Made by a program: the position numbers and the translations under genes
Assembly (NCBI GenBank): GCA_025403435.1
Contig: CM046337.1
Location: 8,247,015-8,311,014, forward strand
Direction of reading: 5' to 3'
Source of the DNA: Artocarpus heterophyllus
Taxonomy: Eukaryota > Streptophyta > Magnoliopsida > Rosales > Moraceae
Length of the DNA stretch: 64,000 nt
In this document: positions 27,021 through 39,300 of the stretch, piece by piece
Layout: each line of letters starts with the position of its first letter
Position numbering within the stretch: position 1 is the stretch's first letter
Notes under the pieces: model-generated
The model's input: only the letters and a program-made list of their open reading frames with translations
Told to the model about the DNA's origin: nothing
Database searches by the model: none

Positions 27021-28136
27021 ACTTTCTTCCTTTGACATGGACCGTGTCAAAGATTAGTTCCTTTTTACAGCTTAATTGTAAGACACATCATGTCAAAAAC
27101 AGAAACAATTATATGATCTGCTGTATACTCTATAATAACATTAACGTCTCCATTTGATATAGTGTACGGTTGAATATATATTTATTAAGAATTGCATGCT
27201 TTCATACTGTTTGATTATAATTCTGCTATGATATGATATTTTGTGATGTGTAGCATTTATACTAATTCTAAATCCTTTTAGAAATGGCGATTTTGTATAA
27301 TTGTGCAAGTTAATAAATCAAAGAAAGTAGTTTACTGAATAAATAATTGATTTACCTTAGCTAATTTTTATGTTATAAATACTGTTGTTTATTTACTATG
27401 TAAATATTTTGTTCAACTATCATTACCAAGAACAAAGCAGATAGTATAAAATTATAAATCTTTCAGAGCAAAAAAAAAAAGGGGGAATTTTCGTAAATAC
27501 GATCTTTTAAGATTCACTTTTTATAAATACCACATATGTTTATTTATGACACAACTTAAGATGCAACATGAATAATAGTGTACATAAACTTTAATAAGTG
27601 TGGTATAAATAAACACGATTTTTAAAAATATGACATAATATGTAATTTTTAGGTGGTATAAATCTGGCCACCTGTAGAACTTCTGTTTCAGATAACAGCC
27701 CGGCATTTTTTTCTTCGGGCTGGGTTACTCGCTGAAGTCTTGACCCAAGAGGAAAAATTAAACGAAGTCCATAAAATGGGCAACCCAAACCCAAACTACT
27801 CATATTTTTAAGGCTATGGTCAATATTGTCAATTTTTTTTTCTGGGTATTTCTTAAATTTTCATCCTATAGGGTTAAAATCCCACTACTTATAAAACTAT
27901 AGGCCTAATCTAATATATAGTATACTTTTTAGATTGAAACTTATTGTTTTATTAATAGTAGGGTCTTAATTCCATATAGTTAAATATGATTGTTCATTTA
28001 AAAAGTGTATATTTTTCTCTATTAGCAATCAATCTTACTAATAATATATTCAACACGCTTGAGAGCATAGCTCAAATCTAAGAAATGGTAACGATTTAAT
28101 TTTTGTGAGAGAAAATATTGTAATGAAACAAGTCGA

Positions 28137-28292
28137 AGTAGCCTTTTTTAGTACGAATTGGGTTGTCAATCAACACCATATTGTATAGCTTAAAGGGGAA
28201 AAAATAATTTCAATAGTAGCCTTTTTTAGTACGAATTGGGTTGTCAATCAACACCATATTGTATAGCTTAAAGGGGAAAAAATAATTTCAAC
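28137..28292 (+). repeat. Perfect 78-bp tandem duplication
   Basis: Two head-to-tail copies (28137-28214 and 28215-28292), identical except at the last base by eye, beginning AGTAGCCTTTTTTAGTACG. The identity implies a recent event or slippage. Confidence 0.95.
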
Positions 28293-29200
28293 ATAGCACT
28301 ATACGTGTACATTTTATATTTTTACAAAAAAAAAAGTCTACATATTTATTCTTCATGAAATAGATTCTACAATCTTTTATTGGAGCTATAAAAAGGGGAA
28401 AATGGATAGAAGTCCAAATTAAGAAAGCCCTCTCATTGAAGGGATGTAAAAATTCTACCCTTTTTTTTAAATTATAAATTTATGCCGTCAATTTGTTTCT
28501 TATATGTCAGCTTAAAAATAACAGGAACTTGAAATTATTAGACAATAAGGGGCTAAGAAGAGGCACAGATGCAGTAAATCGTCTAAATAATGGCAAAGAG
28601 GTAATAATTAGAAAATTCTTTGATTTTCAAATATGTACAATGTATTCTATCGGTTAAGACTTAAGAACTTTTCCCACTAAATTACTTTATCAAATTTTAT
28701 TTACGAATTGGAATGCTAAGTTCTGTGTTCAATTTTTTAAGTACTTTTGTTTCTTGACGGTAAAGTAAAACTAAGCTCATGATCTTAGGCCGGAGCAAGT
28801 TGATAAATTTTTTTTTTTTTTTTAGAAGACTACATGTTATGTCATACTTTTAAAAGTTGTATTTTTTTATGCTACAATTAAAAAATTTTATATCACACTA
28901 TCCTTCATATTTCATATTAAGTTATGTTATAAATAAATATATGTAACATTTATAAAAAGCAAATATTAATAGATTACGTTTATAAAAACTCCTCTTTCTT
29001 TTTGCATTTACATTGTGGAGAAAATGATCACTATAGCCCCTCCCATACCAATCCAAAACCTTGGACTCAATTGGCCAGCTGTAAATATGGCTAATCATTA
29101 ACTATCAAAAATATATCTAATCATTAGAATAAGCTTAAAACTAGCCGCGATTAAATTTGCATTGATTTGTACATGTTCCAACCGATCCAACCTTGGAATT

Positions 29201-29891
29201 TAGTAGTCCGATAAACCTTCACAAATAAGAAAGGAAGGGACGAGTTAAGAGGAAAAGTAGTAACAACAACAACAACAACATCTTTTAGCATTCACTAAGG
29301 ACTTGTCCAGTACTGTCGAAAAAAAAAAGTGTAAACACCTAAAAGTAGGAATCAAGGGGATCATAAAAAGTCGAGGAAAATGCCTACTTAAAATGATTAT
29401 TTCATTGAAAATATTGTGTATTTTTCTGCTGTTTTTGGTCTAGAGAATGATTGGAAACATAGTTGAAACTAAAACATTATGGCATACGATCGAATTTTAT
29501 ATTGTTAGCCTATTTTTGCTTTACATGAGAGCTTTATATTATATTAGTAGTCCAAAACCTTCAAAAATAAGAAAGGAAGGGACGAGTTAAGAGAAAAAGT
29601 TATAATAATAATAATAATAATAATATCTTTTAGCATTCACCAAGGGTTTGTCCAGTATTGCAGGAAAAAAGAACTGTAAACACCTCAAAGTAGAATCAAA
29701 TGGATCATAAAAAGTCCAAGAAAATGCCTACATAAAATGATTATTTCATTGAACATATTGTGTATTTTTCTACTGTTTTTGGCTTAGAGAGTGTTTATGA
29801 ACACAGTTGAAACTAAAACATTATAGCATGTAATCGAGTTTTATATTATTAGCATAGTTTTGCTTTACATCAAAGCTTTGTATTATAACAG
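29201..29891 (+). repeat. Diverged 344-bp tandem duplication
   Basis: The unit starting TAGTAGTCC at 29201 recurs at 29545 with shared blocks such as GAAAGGAAGGGACGAGTTAA and CTTTTAGCATTCAC. Between them the first copy has an (AAC)n run and the second (AAT)n. Each unit ends with a copy of the dispersed element (GCTTTATATTATA). Confidence 0.9.
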
Positions 29892-30429
29892 TTAGAATTT
29901 TTGTATTAGAACTTGATTCTCAAAAAGAGAAGGAGAACATATGAGATTAAAATATTATATTTATAGTATTTAGGCTTATGATTTATTCACAATCAGAATT
30001 ACCGTTTATACAAATGAAATATTGATAGTTTGTATTAAGATCACTTATGACACAATCCTTGTTTAATACATACATAAATACATAAATACGCAAATAAATT
30101 GGATGAACATTGCACATGGCATGATATAGAAAGGGTTAGTCGTGCCCTTTCCGACACCCCAAGGAGGGAAAAAAATGTGCCGTACTTGGTGGAATTGATA
30201 AGAGAGACATGACTGTCGGGATAGTTTCTTTTGTGCACAAGCCTTGCATTACAACGCACAAGAATGATGCATCGCTTCAATTTTATTTATTTATTTATTT
30301 AATTATCTTTTGGAAATTTCTCTTATTAGTTAAATATATTGGATTTTCATGAGATATGACAACCTATAGATAACCTGTTATTCGATTAATCTAATTATCC
30401 GATGAAAAATCTGTCATTTTTTAGTATTT

Positions 30430-30484
30430 ACACATACACACACACACACACATATATATATATCTATATCTATATCTATATCTA
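30430..30484. repeat. Compound CA/TA/TCTATA microsatellite
   Basis: Runs of CACA, then TATA, then repeated CTATAT units. Confidence 0.9.
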
Positions 30485-32739
30485 TGCTCGTATGTCTTAA
30501 TTTTTTCTCTAAATTTCCGATTCATTGAGCTTAAACAAAAATTTCTTAATCATGCGCAGATAAAAAACTTGGGTTTCTATGCTCATTAAGTTGGACCCTG
30601 CGACTGTAGATAAAGCTAGGTTTTTATCAGTTTATGTATGGATCATAGATTGATGGAAATATTAATAAGATTTTAATCTGAATGACTTTTTTTTTTTTCT
30701 TCTTTTTACCTGAGAATCCCCGCATAATGCGAGCAGTAATATTTTAAAATTGAGGATCCCACTTATAAGGCACCACTCTTTGTGCAATTGATTTTAGTTG
30801 ACAAATCTACATCAATTTTGATAGCAGCAACACTAAATAAAACAACGTTTTATTTGATATGGACAACTTATATGCTCCGTTTGGTTAACAAGTGGTTTTG
30901 AATTTATTGGTCCGCAAAAATAGGCGTTTGGTATGTGCAAGTTGTGAGGATCATTTAGAACGGGCTTAAATGTCAAATTTGAGAACCCCACCATCTTAAA
31001 AAATTTATATTGTATGCCACTCATTCTACAATTGGATTGATTTATGCCATACGCCCAAAAAATATTTTAAAATATACCATAGTGGCATTAGTAATAATTT
31101 ACGTACTGACCAAAATACCCATAAAACTAAAGCTAGTTTTTTTCTTTCTTTCTTTTTTTATATCTCTTTGGATATTGGCTAATAGGATATTTGGGTATTT
31201 CTAATATAAGTGATGACGTGGTTGTGGCATTCTTTGCATATATTATTTTTCATGGCACAAACCAATCCAAGCTTAAATTTGTGTCATTTTTGTAAAGAAC
31301 CCTTTAATCTGTTCTAATCGTTTTGAACTATTTATCCTTCCCAGTCTCGTTTTCTTTCATAAACCATATTTTCCAAATTTTTTGATGTGATATTTATTTT
31401 ATTTTTGTTTCAAATTTTTATATTCTAAATGCAAGTTCAACTATTTAAACTGCACAGGTTCAAAACTATTACCCTACTAGTTTAAACTATAAAGTTTAAA
31501 ACTACACCAGTCTGAACCAACGTATTAAACCAACCCTAGAAGGTGTAAATAACATGAAGAAATTGAAGTGCCAAAGCGCTACCAATATAACATAACCATA
31601 TATTAGCTAAGTATACGATATTGCCCTAGTGAAAATCCCTTTTTTTTGGCCCATAATACTTTGGTTTTTTGGGTGAGCTAATAATCATGTCCTTGACGAG
31701 AGAGAAATTAGACATGAGCCGATCATCACGTATAAGTTAAAAGCAATTTGATAAAATTACATGTATCTAATTTTGTGTTAAAATCCATCATACGATGCAA
31801 ATTTTTTTTTAAAATTTTTACGAGTAGTTAATAAACTAACTTTCAATACAAAACAAGACGAAAGCTTTTAGGTATATGTTGCAAAACTACAAATATAAGA
31901 CAAATCCTGACAATATTCGGTAGCCATATTTTCGTTTCAAGATCTAAACAAAAAGGATAGGAGACAAGGAAAAATAATATCAATACCAAGGATGACCGTG
32001 CATTTTAACTTTTGCTAATCCATCGGCGGGCCATTTGGATGGTCCATATATATTGTAGGTAAATGATAAACAGATAACGTATTTAAATATGATAAAAAGT
32101 GGAAGTGAAGAAGACATGTCAACATTCTTTAAACTAGCTGGCACAACAAAGCATATATACTTGATCAATTATATTTGTGGACAGGATAAATACGACCAGC
32201 AAATAATAAGAAAATTATTGAAACTTAGCATAATATGCCATTAACTATATATATAATTATGTATTTATGTGACATTAGAATAAGAAAATGCGTTTTGATT
32301 TCTCCCTCTCTCTCTACACACGCACACACACATCACTTGTTTTTATGGTCGGCTCTTGAAACATACATTACACATATACATATATTTATATGTATAAATA
32401 TGTATATATTATTAATATAAGAGTATCGTACGTACATATTTAACACTAAGTCCAAGTCCACAATCACATACCCATTAAGTTTCCCCACCACTACCTACTT
32501 AATTGTCAATTAGTTTTAACAACTCATTTGAGCTATATATTCAAAACCCACTTAACAAAGAAGCTTGCAAGAGTACTTTTAAATCATATATAGGTTGAAC
32601 ATGCTATTGCAGACTGTACATCCGCTATACATCCTTTGCTTTAGTTAGCTAATTCGTTATTCTTCACGTGCCCACACGGAGAGAGGTCTCAATCTGGCGT
32701 CTAATTAAGGCGCAAGGTTTTGTTTGTAAATATGAAAAT

Positions 32740-33870
32740 GTTAGAAGTGCGTTTAAAAAAGTAGTTGAAAATATATAACTGAAACAAAAAACAGTAGCTA
32801 TAAGAGCTTTATACTATAACAGTTGGAACTAATAAGTTCTAATGACGTTACCAAACAACTGTTGTTTCAAGTAGGATTGCCTGTAATATGATAATATGAT
32901 ATCGAGATTGATCAAGTGTTTTTTGTTTATGGTAATGAGCGGTTGGGAATATTGAACATCAAGTTGCACAAAATTTGACTTACTGGTTTCATGACTTGTA
33001 TTCTCAAGGATCGAGAAAACACATAATTGAATGATTAGTCCATTGTTTTGGAAGCTTAAAACTGTTTTAGTGTTTAAAAACAATTTACATGTCTCATCAA
33101 TCTGATGCGATGCGTACATACATATATATGCGTGTGTGTGTATATATATATATATATATAACGATGTAATTAGTAATCACATATGAAAATTATAGTACGC
33201 ATAGGTCATATATCTCGACAGCTGCTACTCAAAGTACCATTAAAGGTCAATGTCAATGGAAATTTTCTGAAATTTTATTTCGAAAACGAAATATATAAAT
33301 TTAAGAACCAAGTTTTATCACTCTAACGTTATTAAAAAGGAAAATTTATATACACTAAGGATAGATATTGATATGTAATCATGATCTCCACATGTCAATT
33401 TTGTTAATTAAATGTGAATAATGTTAAACGTTTGCTCTCAAAATGCAATGACCTCAGATATACAAATTTTTATGAAAGAGATGGACCCATTCGAGTGCCT
33501 GAAAACTATTTAAACTAACACGTTTCAATCGTGAAAAGAACAAGCGTTTCAGCTATTTACGACTTCGTTTGAAGAACATGTTGAAACTTGAGGTTTGAAC
33601 TTAAACATTATAGCATGTGAGAGTTTTACATTATAGTAAATTTTTGTTTTTTCAATGTAGTATGTGAGAACTTTATATTGTAACAAACTAAACTTATTAT
33701 TCCTAACGTATTTTCCAAACGAACTATACTTTAGAACTATATGAAAGAGGTGGGAGGGAAGGACTTTTAACTTTAAACCGTCTAATTTTTGTGTATAAAA
33801 TGGTGTATAACCAACCATATTATGTTATATCAATTAAAAAATTTAAAATGCTTTTAAATTGACATTTTTA
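32740..33870 (+). repeat. Duplicated block A2 (left part; right part 41585-41690)
   Basis: Matches 46980-48057 in the same orientation, for example CACATAATTGAATGATTAGTC, CAATCTGATGCGAT and the TA run followed by ACGATGTAATTAGTAATCA. The match is interrupted by the copia element and resumes directly after its 3' LTR (TGCTTTAGTTTTC, then GCAGAATTTAATTAG). Confidence 0.85.
33561..33760. mobile_element. MITE-like segment absent from block B2
   Basis: Block B2 reads straight from GCCATTTACTT to GGAAGGGTTTA, whereas here about 200 bases intervene, running from CGTTTGAAGAACATG to TTTTCCAAACGAAC (roughly inverted ends). Inside are ATAGCATGTGAGAGTTTTAC and TAGTATGTGAGAACTTTAT, the motif pair of the dispersed TATAAAGCT family. 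This supports that family being mobile. Confidence 0.55.
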
Positions 33871-34318
33871 TGTTGGATTTAATTCGTGTGGGCATACATA
33901 TATATATAATAATTGTATATTATAGGCTATCATAAGATTGAACCTAATTAAAGTGATATAATAAAGTATAAAGTTTTGGCTTTTAAAGCATCTTATAAAG
34001 TATGGGTCATTTATGAGTAAAGACCTAAAAGTCTAATTTCTATTTTTATGATAGGCCAAAATAGAATAAGATAAATTAAGATAGTTATAAATGGTTATGG
34101 TCCCTGAGTCATACGCACAATTTTCTTTTCTAACATCCCATCATTAGGAAAAAAAAAAAAGAGAGGAGAAACTATATGTATTGACTCAGAAGATCAAGAA
34201 TCGAAAAATTCAAGGATTATATCCGTTCACATGGATTCAAATATGCTTTCGTTAAATTTCTTGATGAATTAACATAAGATTTTGGTAATGTTTTCATCTA
34301 TAAAGTTTTCTTTTAACA
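33871..34318 (+). repeat. 5' LTR of the copia element
   Basis: Starts TGTTGG and ends TAACA, the usual TG...CA borders. It aligns with 41148-41584 throughout (GTGTGGGCATACATATATAT, GGCTATCATAAGATTGA, GTTATAAATGGTTATGGT). Confidence 0.92.
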
Positions 34319-34320
34319 AA

Positions 34321-34333
34321 TGGCATCAGTGCC
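34321..34333 (+). other. Degenerate primer binding site
   Basis: TGGCATCAGTGCC, two bases after the LTR, resembles the TGGTATCAGAGC site of plant copia elements primed by initiator tRNA-Met. Confidence 0.6.
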
Positions 34334-35641
34334 TCCTCATGTTGAATTATTGAGAAATATTTTCTCAAAATTTTCGGTTAAATTTTCCGTTGAGAACAAT
34401 TATTTGAAAAGTTTCAGTTGAATTTGTTTTATATATATACACACATACATACATATATGAAAGTATGTATTCAATTAATATATGTGAAACGAATTCAGGT
34501 TGAAAGTTTATGAATACATATATATATATATATAAATATATAAAGTTAAATAAATTTTAAGATTCAGATTGAACAAACATTTTTTTTCTTATGGATTCAG
34601 AATTCGTTTATGTGTATATATCTACACACACAAACGAATTACTTGATTCGTTTCTTTTATATGTTTAATATAACATTCTGAAACGAATGCGGTTTCATAT
34701 GCATGGCTGCCGTTCAAGTAACAAAGAATTTTTTTTTCCTTTCTTTTGAATGTTAAGAACGGTAGTTGGCTGCCGAAGAACGGAAAAAAAAAAAAAGAAA
34801 AAAAAAAAGCAAAACCGTTCTAAAACTTGCAAAACCGTTTTAGGTAACTGTTAGATTATCTGGTTTATCAAGTCCAGTTAATTTCAGTTGGGCCTAAGGT
34901 TTGTCAAGCCCATCAGCCATATTAACAACAAATTGGGTCTGGATCCATTTTTGGATTTATTTTAAATATTGGGTCAAATAATGGATCATTGGGTTTAGGT
35001 AATTGAGTTTGGGTAAAGAGTTAGATAAAGTTAACCCATCCGTACAGTCTCTCACATGTAGGGACCCGACCCGATTTGACTGTAATGACTAACTTTGACC
35101 GTTGACTTTGAAAAAAAATTATTTATTTATTTATTTTTAATTTTAGTTTTGGTCATTTATATTGCAATTTTAAATTCAAATATTGGTATTTTATATGTAT
35201 TTTGAGATGAATTAATTGAAGCAATATGTCACTAAAGTAGCCTCTCTTATGGAAATTAATTTGTTTTGGAATATAAACGGTTGTGTCCATACAACTAACG
35301 TGAATATTGATCGGCCAAAAGAAAGGCTAATATTTGACAGAATTGCATGTACACCTATCGTAATAAACACATGATAATTATCCAGTTCTTTACATGTAAA
35401 CAATAAACCAGCCCAAAGGAAGAATTATTGTTATTGTCAGTGTTTGATTACTACACTAAGAGTACCACTTACAAGTTAATATTTTCGTCCAAAGACTAAA
35501 TATTAATGTTGTGCTAGGTATCTCATGATGGGCCCTACCATTATTTGAATTTATATAAGTATGATATGAAACTTATGTGAGCTTCTTGTTTTGTTGTTTT
35601 GTTCTTTGTTCAGTTACAAGTTCTGCTTCTAATATTTCTGC

Positions 35642-36348
35642 TTAGGAGTGCACAAAAACCGCCCTGCAACCGTCGGCCGCCCGCTCAAAAAAAAGATTAT
35701 GCGGGTTCAACCCGCCCATTGGCGGGTTCAACCCACCCGCCTACATATGTTGGCGGGCGGGTATGGTTTTAAATTTTAGGGGGCGGGTTCAACCCGAACC
35801 CGCCCGCCTAATTCTTAAAAAAAAAAAAAAAATCCTAATCTAAACCTCTCCCACTCCTCATTCTTTAAAAAGAAAAAGAACATTTGACTTTGTTCATCAT
35901 TTCATCTGTAGTATCCTGTTATTTTCGAACCCAATGAACAGGTTTTATGGAAGAACAAGAATTCTTGACTTTGTTCATCACTTCATATATAGTTGATGTT
36001 TCTTGTTGCAATGAATGATTATGTTTCTTAATTTGTTGTGAATATGGTTATTGTCTTTAGGCGTCAAACTTGGTTGTTGTTGAGAATGCTTCATACATTA
36101 TCGTCTTATATTTTCTACAAATTTTCTTCATTTTTTTTTAATAAAAAAGAGCTCAAAAAATTATATTGTACATTAGTGTAGACCCAACCCGCCCAACCCG
36201 TCCGCACCGCCCGCACCCGCCCGCCCCCAAACCGAAACCGCCTGCCACTCCATGGGCGGTTTGTGGGTTGGTTAATCGCCAACCCACCACTTAAAAAAAC
36301 CGCCCCGCACCCGCCCAAAAACCGCAAACCCGCCCGTTGTTCACCCCT
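35642..36348. mobile_element. Non-autonomous hAT-like element inside copia gag
   Basis: About 707 bases flanked by the perfect 8-bp direct repeat ATTTCTGC (35634-35641 and 36349-36356), the hAT target-duplication length. Ends TAGGAGTGCACAAA and, reversed, AGGGGTGAACAAC are imperfect inverted repeats. Subterminal regions are packed with CCCGCC/GGCGGG motifs in both orientations, as in known plant hAT derivatives. No transposase frame. Removing it and one TSD copy rejoins the retroelement's gag N-terminal frame across SNISASINLI-type sequence, so it inserted into the older copia element. Confidence 0.85.
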
Positions 36349-36356
36349 ATTTCTGC

Positions 36357-39300
36357 TAGCATCAATTTGATTCTCATGCTTAATGGCACAAACTTCAAGG
36401 CATGACAAGAGAACATTATGATTGTTCTCGGTGTCATGGATCTAGAGTTTGCGTTGAGAGTTGAACGGCTTTCTGACCTTATAGATAATAGTTCCTCTTA
36501 TAATAAGAGGGACATGGAAATGTGGGACCGTTCAAATCGCATGAGTCTAATGATCATGAAGCGTGCTATTCTGGAAGCTTTCAAGGGCATTATGCCTAAA
36601 AGGTTGCTACAACCAAAAGTTTCCTTGAGGAAATTGAGAAGAGATTTGCCAATAACAAAAATGCTAAAACAATTACGCTTTTGGCAAGTCTTATTTCAAT
36701 GAGATACAAAGGAAAAAGGGAATATAAGAGAGTACATCATGGAGATGTCTCATCTTGCTTCAAAACTAAAGGTATTCAAGTTAGAGTTATCCAAGGACTT
36801 GCTTGTGCATTTAGTTTTGATATTTCTTTTTGCACAGGTCAGTCAATTTAAGGTGAGCTACAATTGTCAAAATGACATATGGTCCCTTAATGAGCTCATC
36901 TCATATTGTGTCAAGAAGATGAAAGGTTGAAGCAAGAGAAGGCAGAAAGTGCTCATTTGGCTACAACCTCTAAGGACAAGATTAAGAAAAAAAAAAAAGA
37001 AAAGTAAGGAAGCTGTAGGTGCGGCACTACAAAAGAAACAACAGAAGGGACAAGGTGATGAATTTGCCTGTTTCTTTTGTGGAGGTGTTAGACACAAGAA
37101 GACGCAATGTACCAATTATCATGCATGGCATGCAAAGAAAGGTACACTTCTCAACCTAGTTTGTTTTGAGGTTAATTTAACTTCGATACCACGACACACT
37201 TGTTGCATAGATTTTGGTACTATTACTCACATAAGTGTGTCTATGTAGGGTTGCCTAAGCTGCCGAAAGCCAAGTGATGATGAAAGATACACCTATGTAG
37301 GCGATGGCAAGTCAATAGAAGTTGAGGCAATAGAAACATTTAGGTTATTATTAAGGACTGGGTTTTCTTTGGATTTAAATGAGACTTATGTTGTACCGTT
37401 GTTTAGACGAAATTTGATTTCTATTTCTATACTAGAAAAACTTGGTTATTCTTATTCATTTGAAAATAGTCAATTTAGCCTTTTTCAAAATTTAAAAGTT
37501 ATTGGTTTTGGTTCTTTATCTGTTTATGATAATCTTTATTTGCTTGATACGGTTGTTTTATTTAATGAAACCTTGTATATAAATACACGTGGTGCAAAGT
37601 GAAAATTAACCAATCAGAATTCTGCTTCATTCTGGCACAAGAGATTAGGTCATATCTCCAAGCAGAGAATTGAGAGACTTGTATTTGACGAGATTCTTGA
37701 TCCCCTTGATTTTACAGATTTTGTAATTTGTGTTAATTGCATAAAGGGAAATGTGGCGTACGGCACCGTCCCACCTCTTTATGTGGCGGCCGCCCACTCA
37801 TCCGTACTGTCCCCTCTGGGGCCCACTGGTCCCTCAGGGTTTTTCTTTCGCGTCCCTCATGATTCGAACCTTAAACCTCCCTTAAGAGGTTCTTATTTCC
37901 TTCATGAGTACTAATTGAGCTAATAGCTAGTAGCTCAATTGGTACTCATGAAGGAAATAAGAACCTCTTAAGGGAGGTTTAAGGTTCGAACCATGAGGGA
38001 CGCGAAAGAAAAACCCTAAGGGGCTAGAGGACCCTAGAGGGGACAGTACGGATGAGTGGGCGGCCGCCACATAAAGAGGTGGGACGGTGCCATACGCCAC
38101 AGGAAAACAGACAAATATAAGGAGATTATATGCCAACAGGACCTCAGATGTCTTAGAACTAATTCATACAGACATTTGTGGGCCATTTCCTACGTCTTTT
38201 TGGAATAGTTGACAATATTTTATTATGTTTATAAACAATTTATCACGATATGGCTACCTATATCTCATTCATGAGAAGTCCCAATCACTGGTTGTGTTCA
38301 AAAATTATAAGACTAAAGTTAAGAACCAACTCAGCAGAAGGATTAAAGGCGTTAGATCTGGCAGTGGGGAGAATACTATGGCAGATATGACAGATTAGAT
38401 GAACAATATCTAGGACAGTTTGCTAAGTTCCTAGAGGAGTGTGGTATCATCCCACAATATACCATGTCGGGATCACTTAGCATGAATGGTGTTGTTGAAA
38501 GGCGAAACAGAACACTTAAAATTATGGTCAGAAGTATGATTAGTCATTCTACCTTGCCAGAATCTCTCTGAGGAGAAGTTTTAAAGACTGCCGCTTACAT
38601 ACTCATTCTGCCTCTTATGAGCTTTGGATAGGCAAGAAGCCTAGTTTGAAGCACTTGCATATTTGGGGTTGCCCAACTGATATAAGGCCTTATAGGCTAA
38701 ATGAAAGAAACTGGACTCTAAAACTATCAGCTACTATTCTATTGGATATTCTGAGAGGTGAAGAGGTTACAAATTTTATGATCCCATGACTAAGACAATT
38801 TTTGAGATGGGAATTGCTTGGTTCTTTGAGGATATTGAGTTTGCGAGGGGATAGGATTAGAGATATTATCTTTAAAGAGGAATATGTCACTATTCCTCCA
38901 ATTGTTATTGATAATGATCATGATCAGGCTTCTTTTCATGACATTGTTCAAGAAGCAACTTTGGATCAAGACAACACCAAAGTACCTCCCATTCAAAATC
39001 AAGAAATTGTTTCAGAAGAACAAACTCAATAGCCTCTAGAACCAATGCCATTAAAGAGATCCACTCGAGAAAGGAGAAGTGCAATTCCTAATGATTATAT
39101 CATATTTCTCCAAGAACATGTGGTGGACATTGGAGTGGTGGAGGATGATCCAATCAGTTTCTATCGAGCCATGCAAAGTTCTAACTCTCAAAAGTGGATT
39201 GATGCTATGAATGAGGAGATAAAGTCCATGAAAGATAATGACGTTTGGGATCTTGTCCTATTGCCTGAAGGAGCGAAACCCATTGGTTGCAAATGGATAT

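Larger units (their letters stand above)
27021..32739. other. AT-rich gene-poor region with local duplications
   Basis: No supported gene. Contains the 78-bp and 344-bp tandem duplications listed separately, CA/TA microsatellites and short fragments of other repeats. The stretch 27480-27840 and the GTTTGG-bordered stretch near 30870-31330 look transposon-like but have no resolvable ends. Confidence 0.4.

Noticed and set aside
29260..29650. CRISPR-like or regularly spaced array suggested by recurring blocks
   Set aside because: It is a simple two-unit tandem duplication with triplet microsatellites in a plant genome.
36115..36408. 97-residue minus-strand frame rich in Gly/Arg
   Set aside because: It is the GC-rich subterminal repeat of the hAT-like element read backwards.
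37911..37992. tRNA gene suggested by A-box and B-box sequences
   Set aside because: No cloverleaf stems or anticodon arm can be drawn, and the sequence is part of a palindromic mobile element; read as tRNA-derived, not as a functional tRNA.
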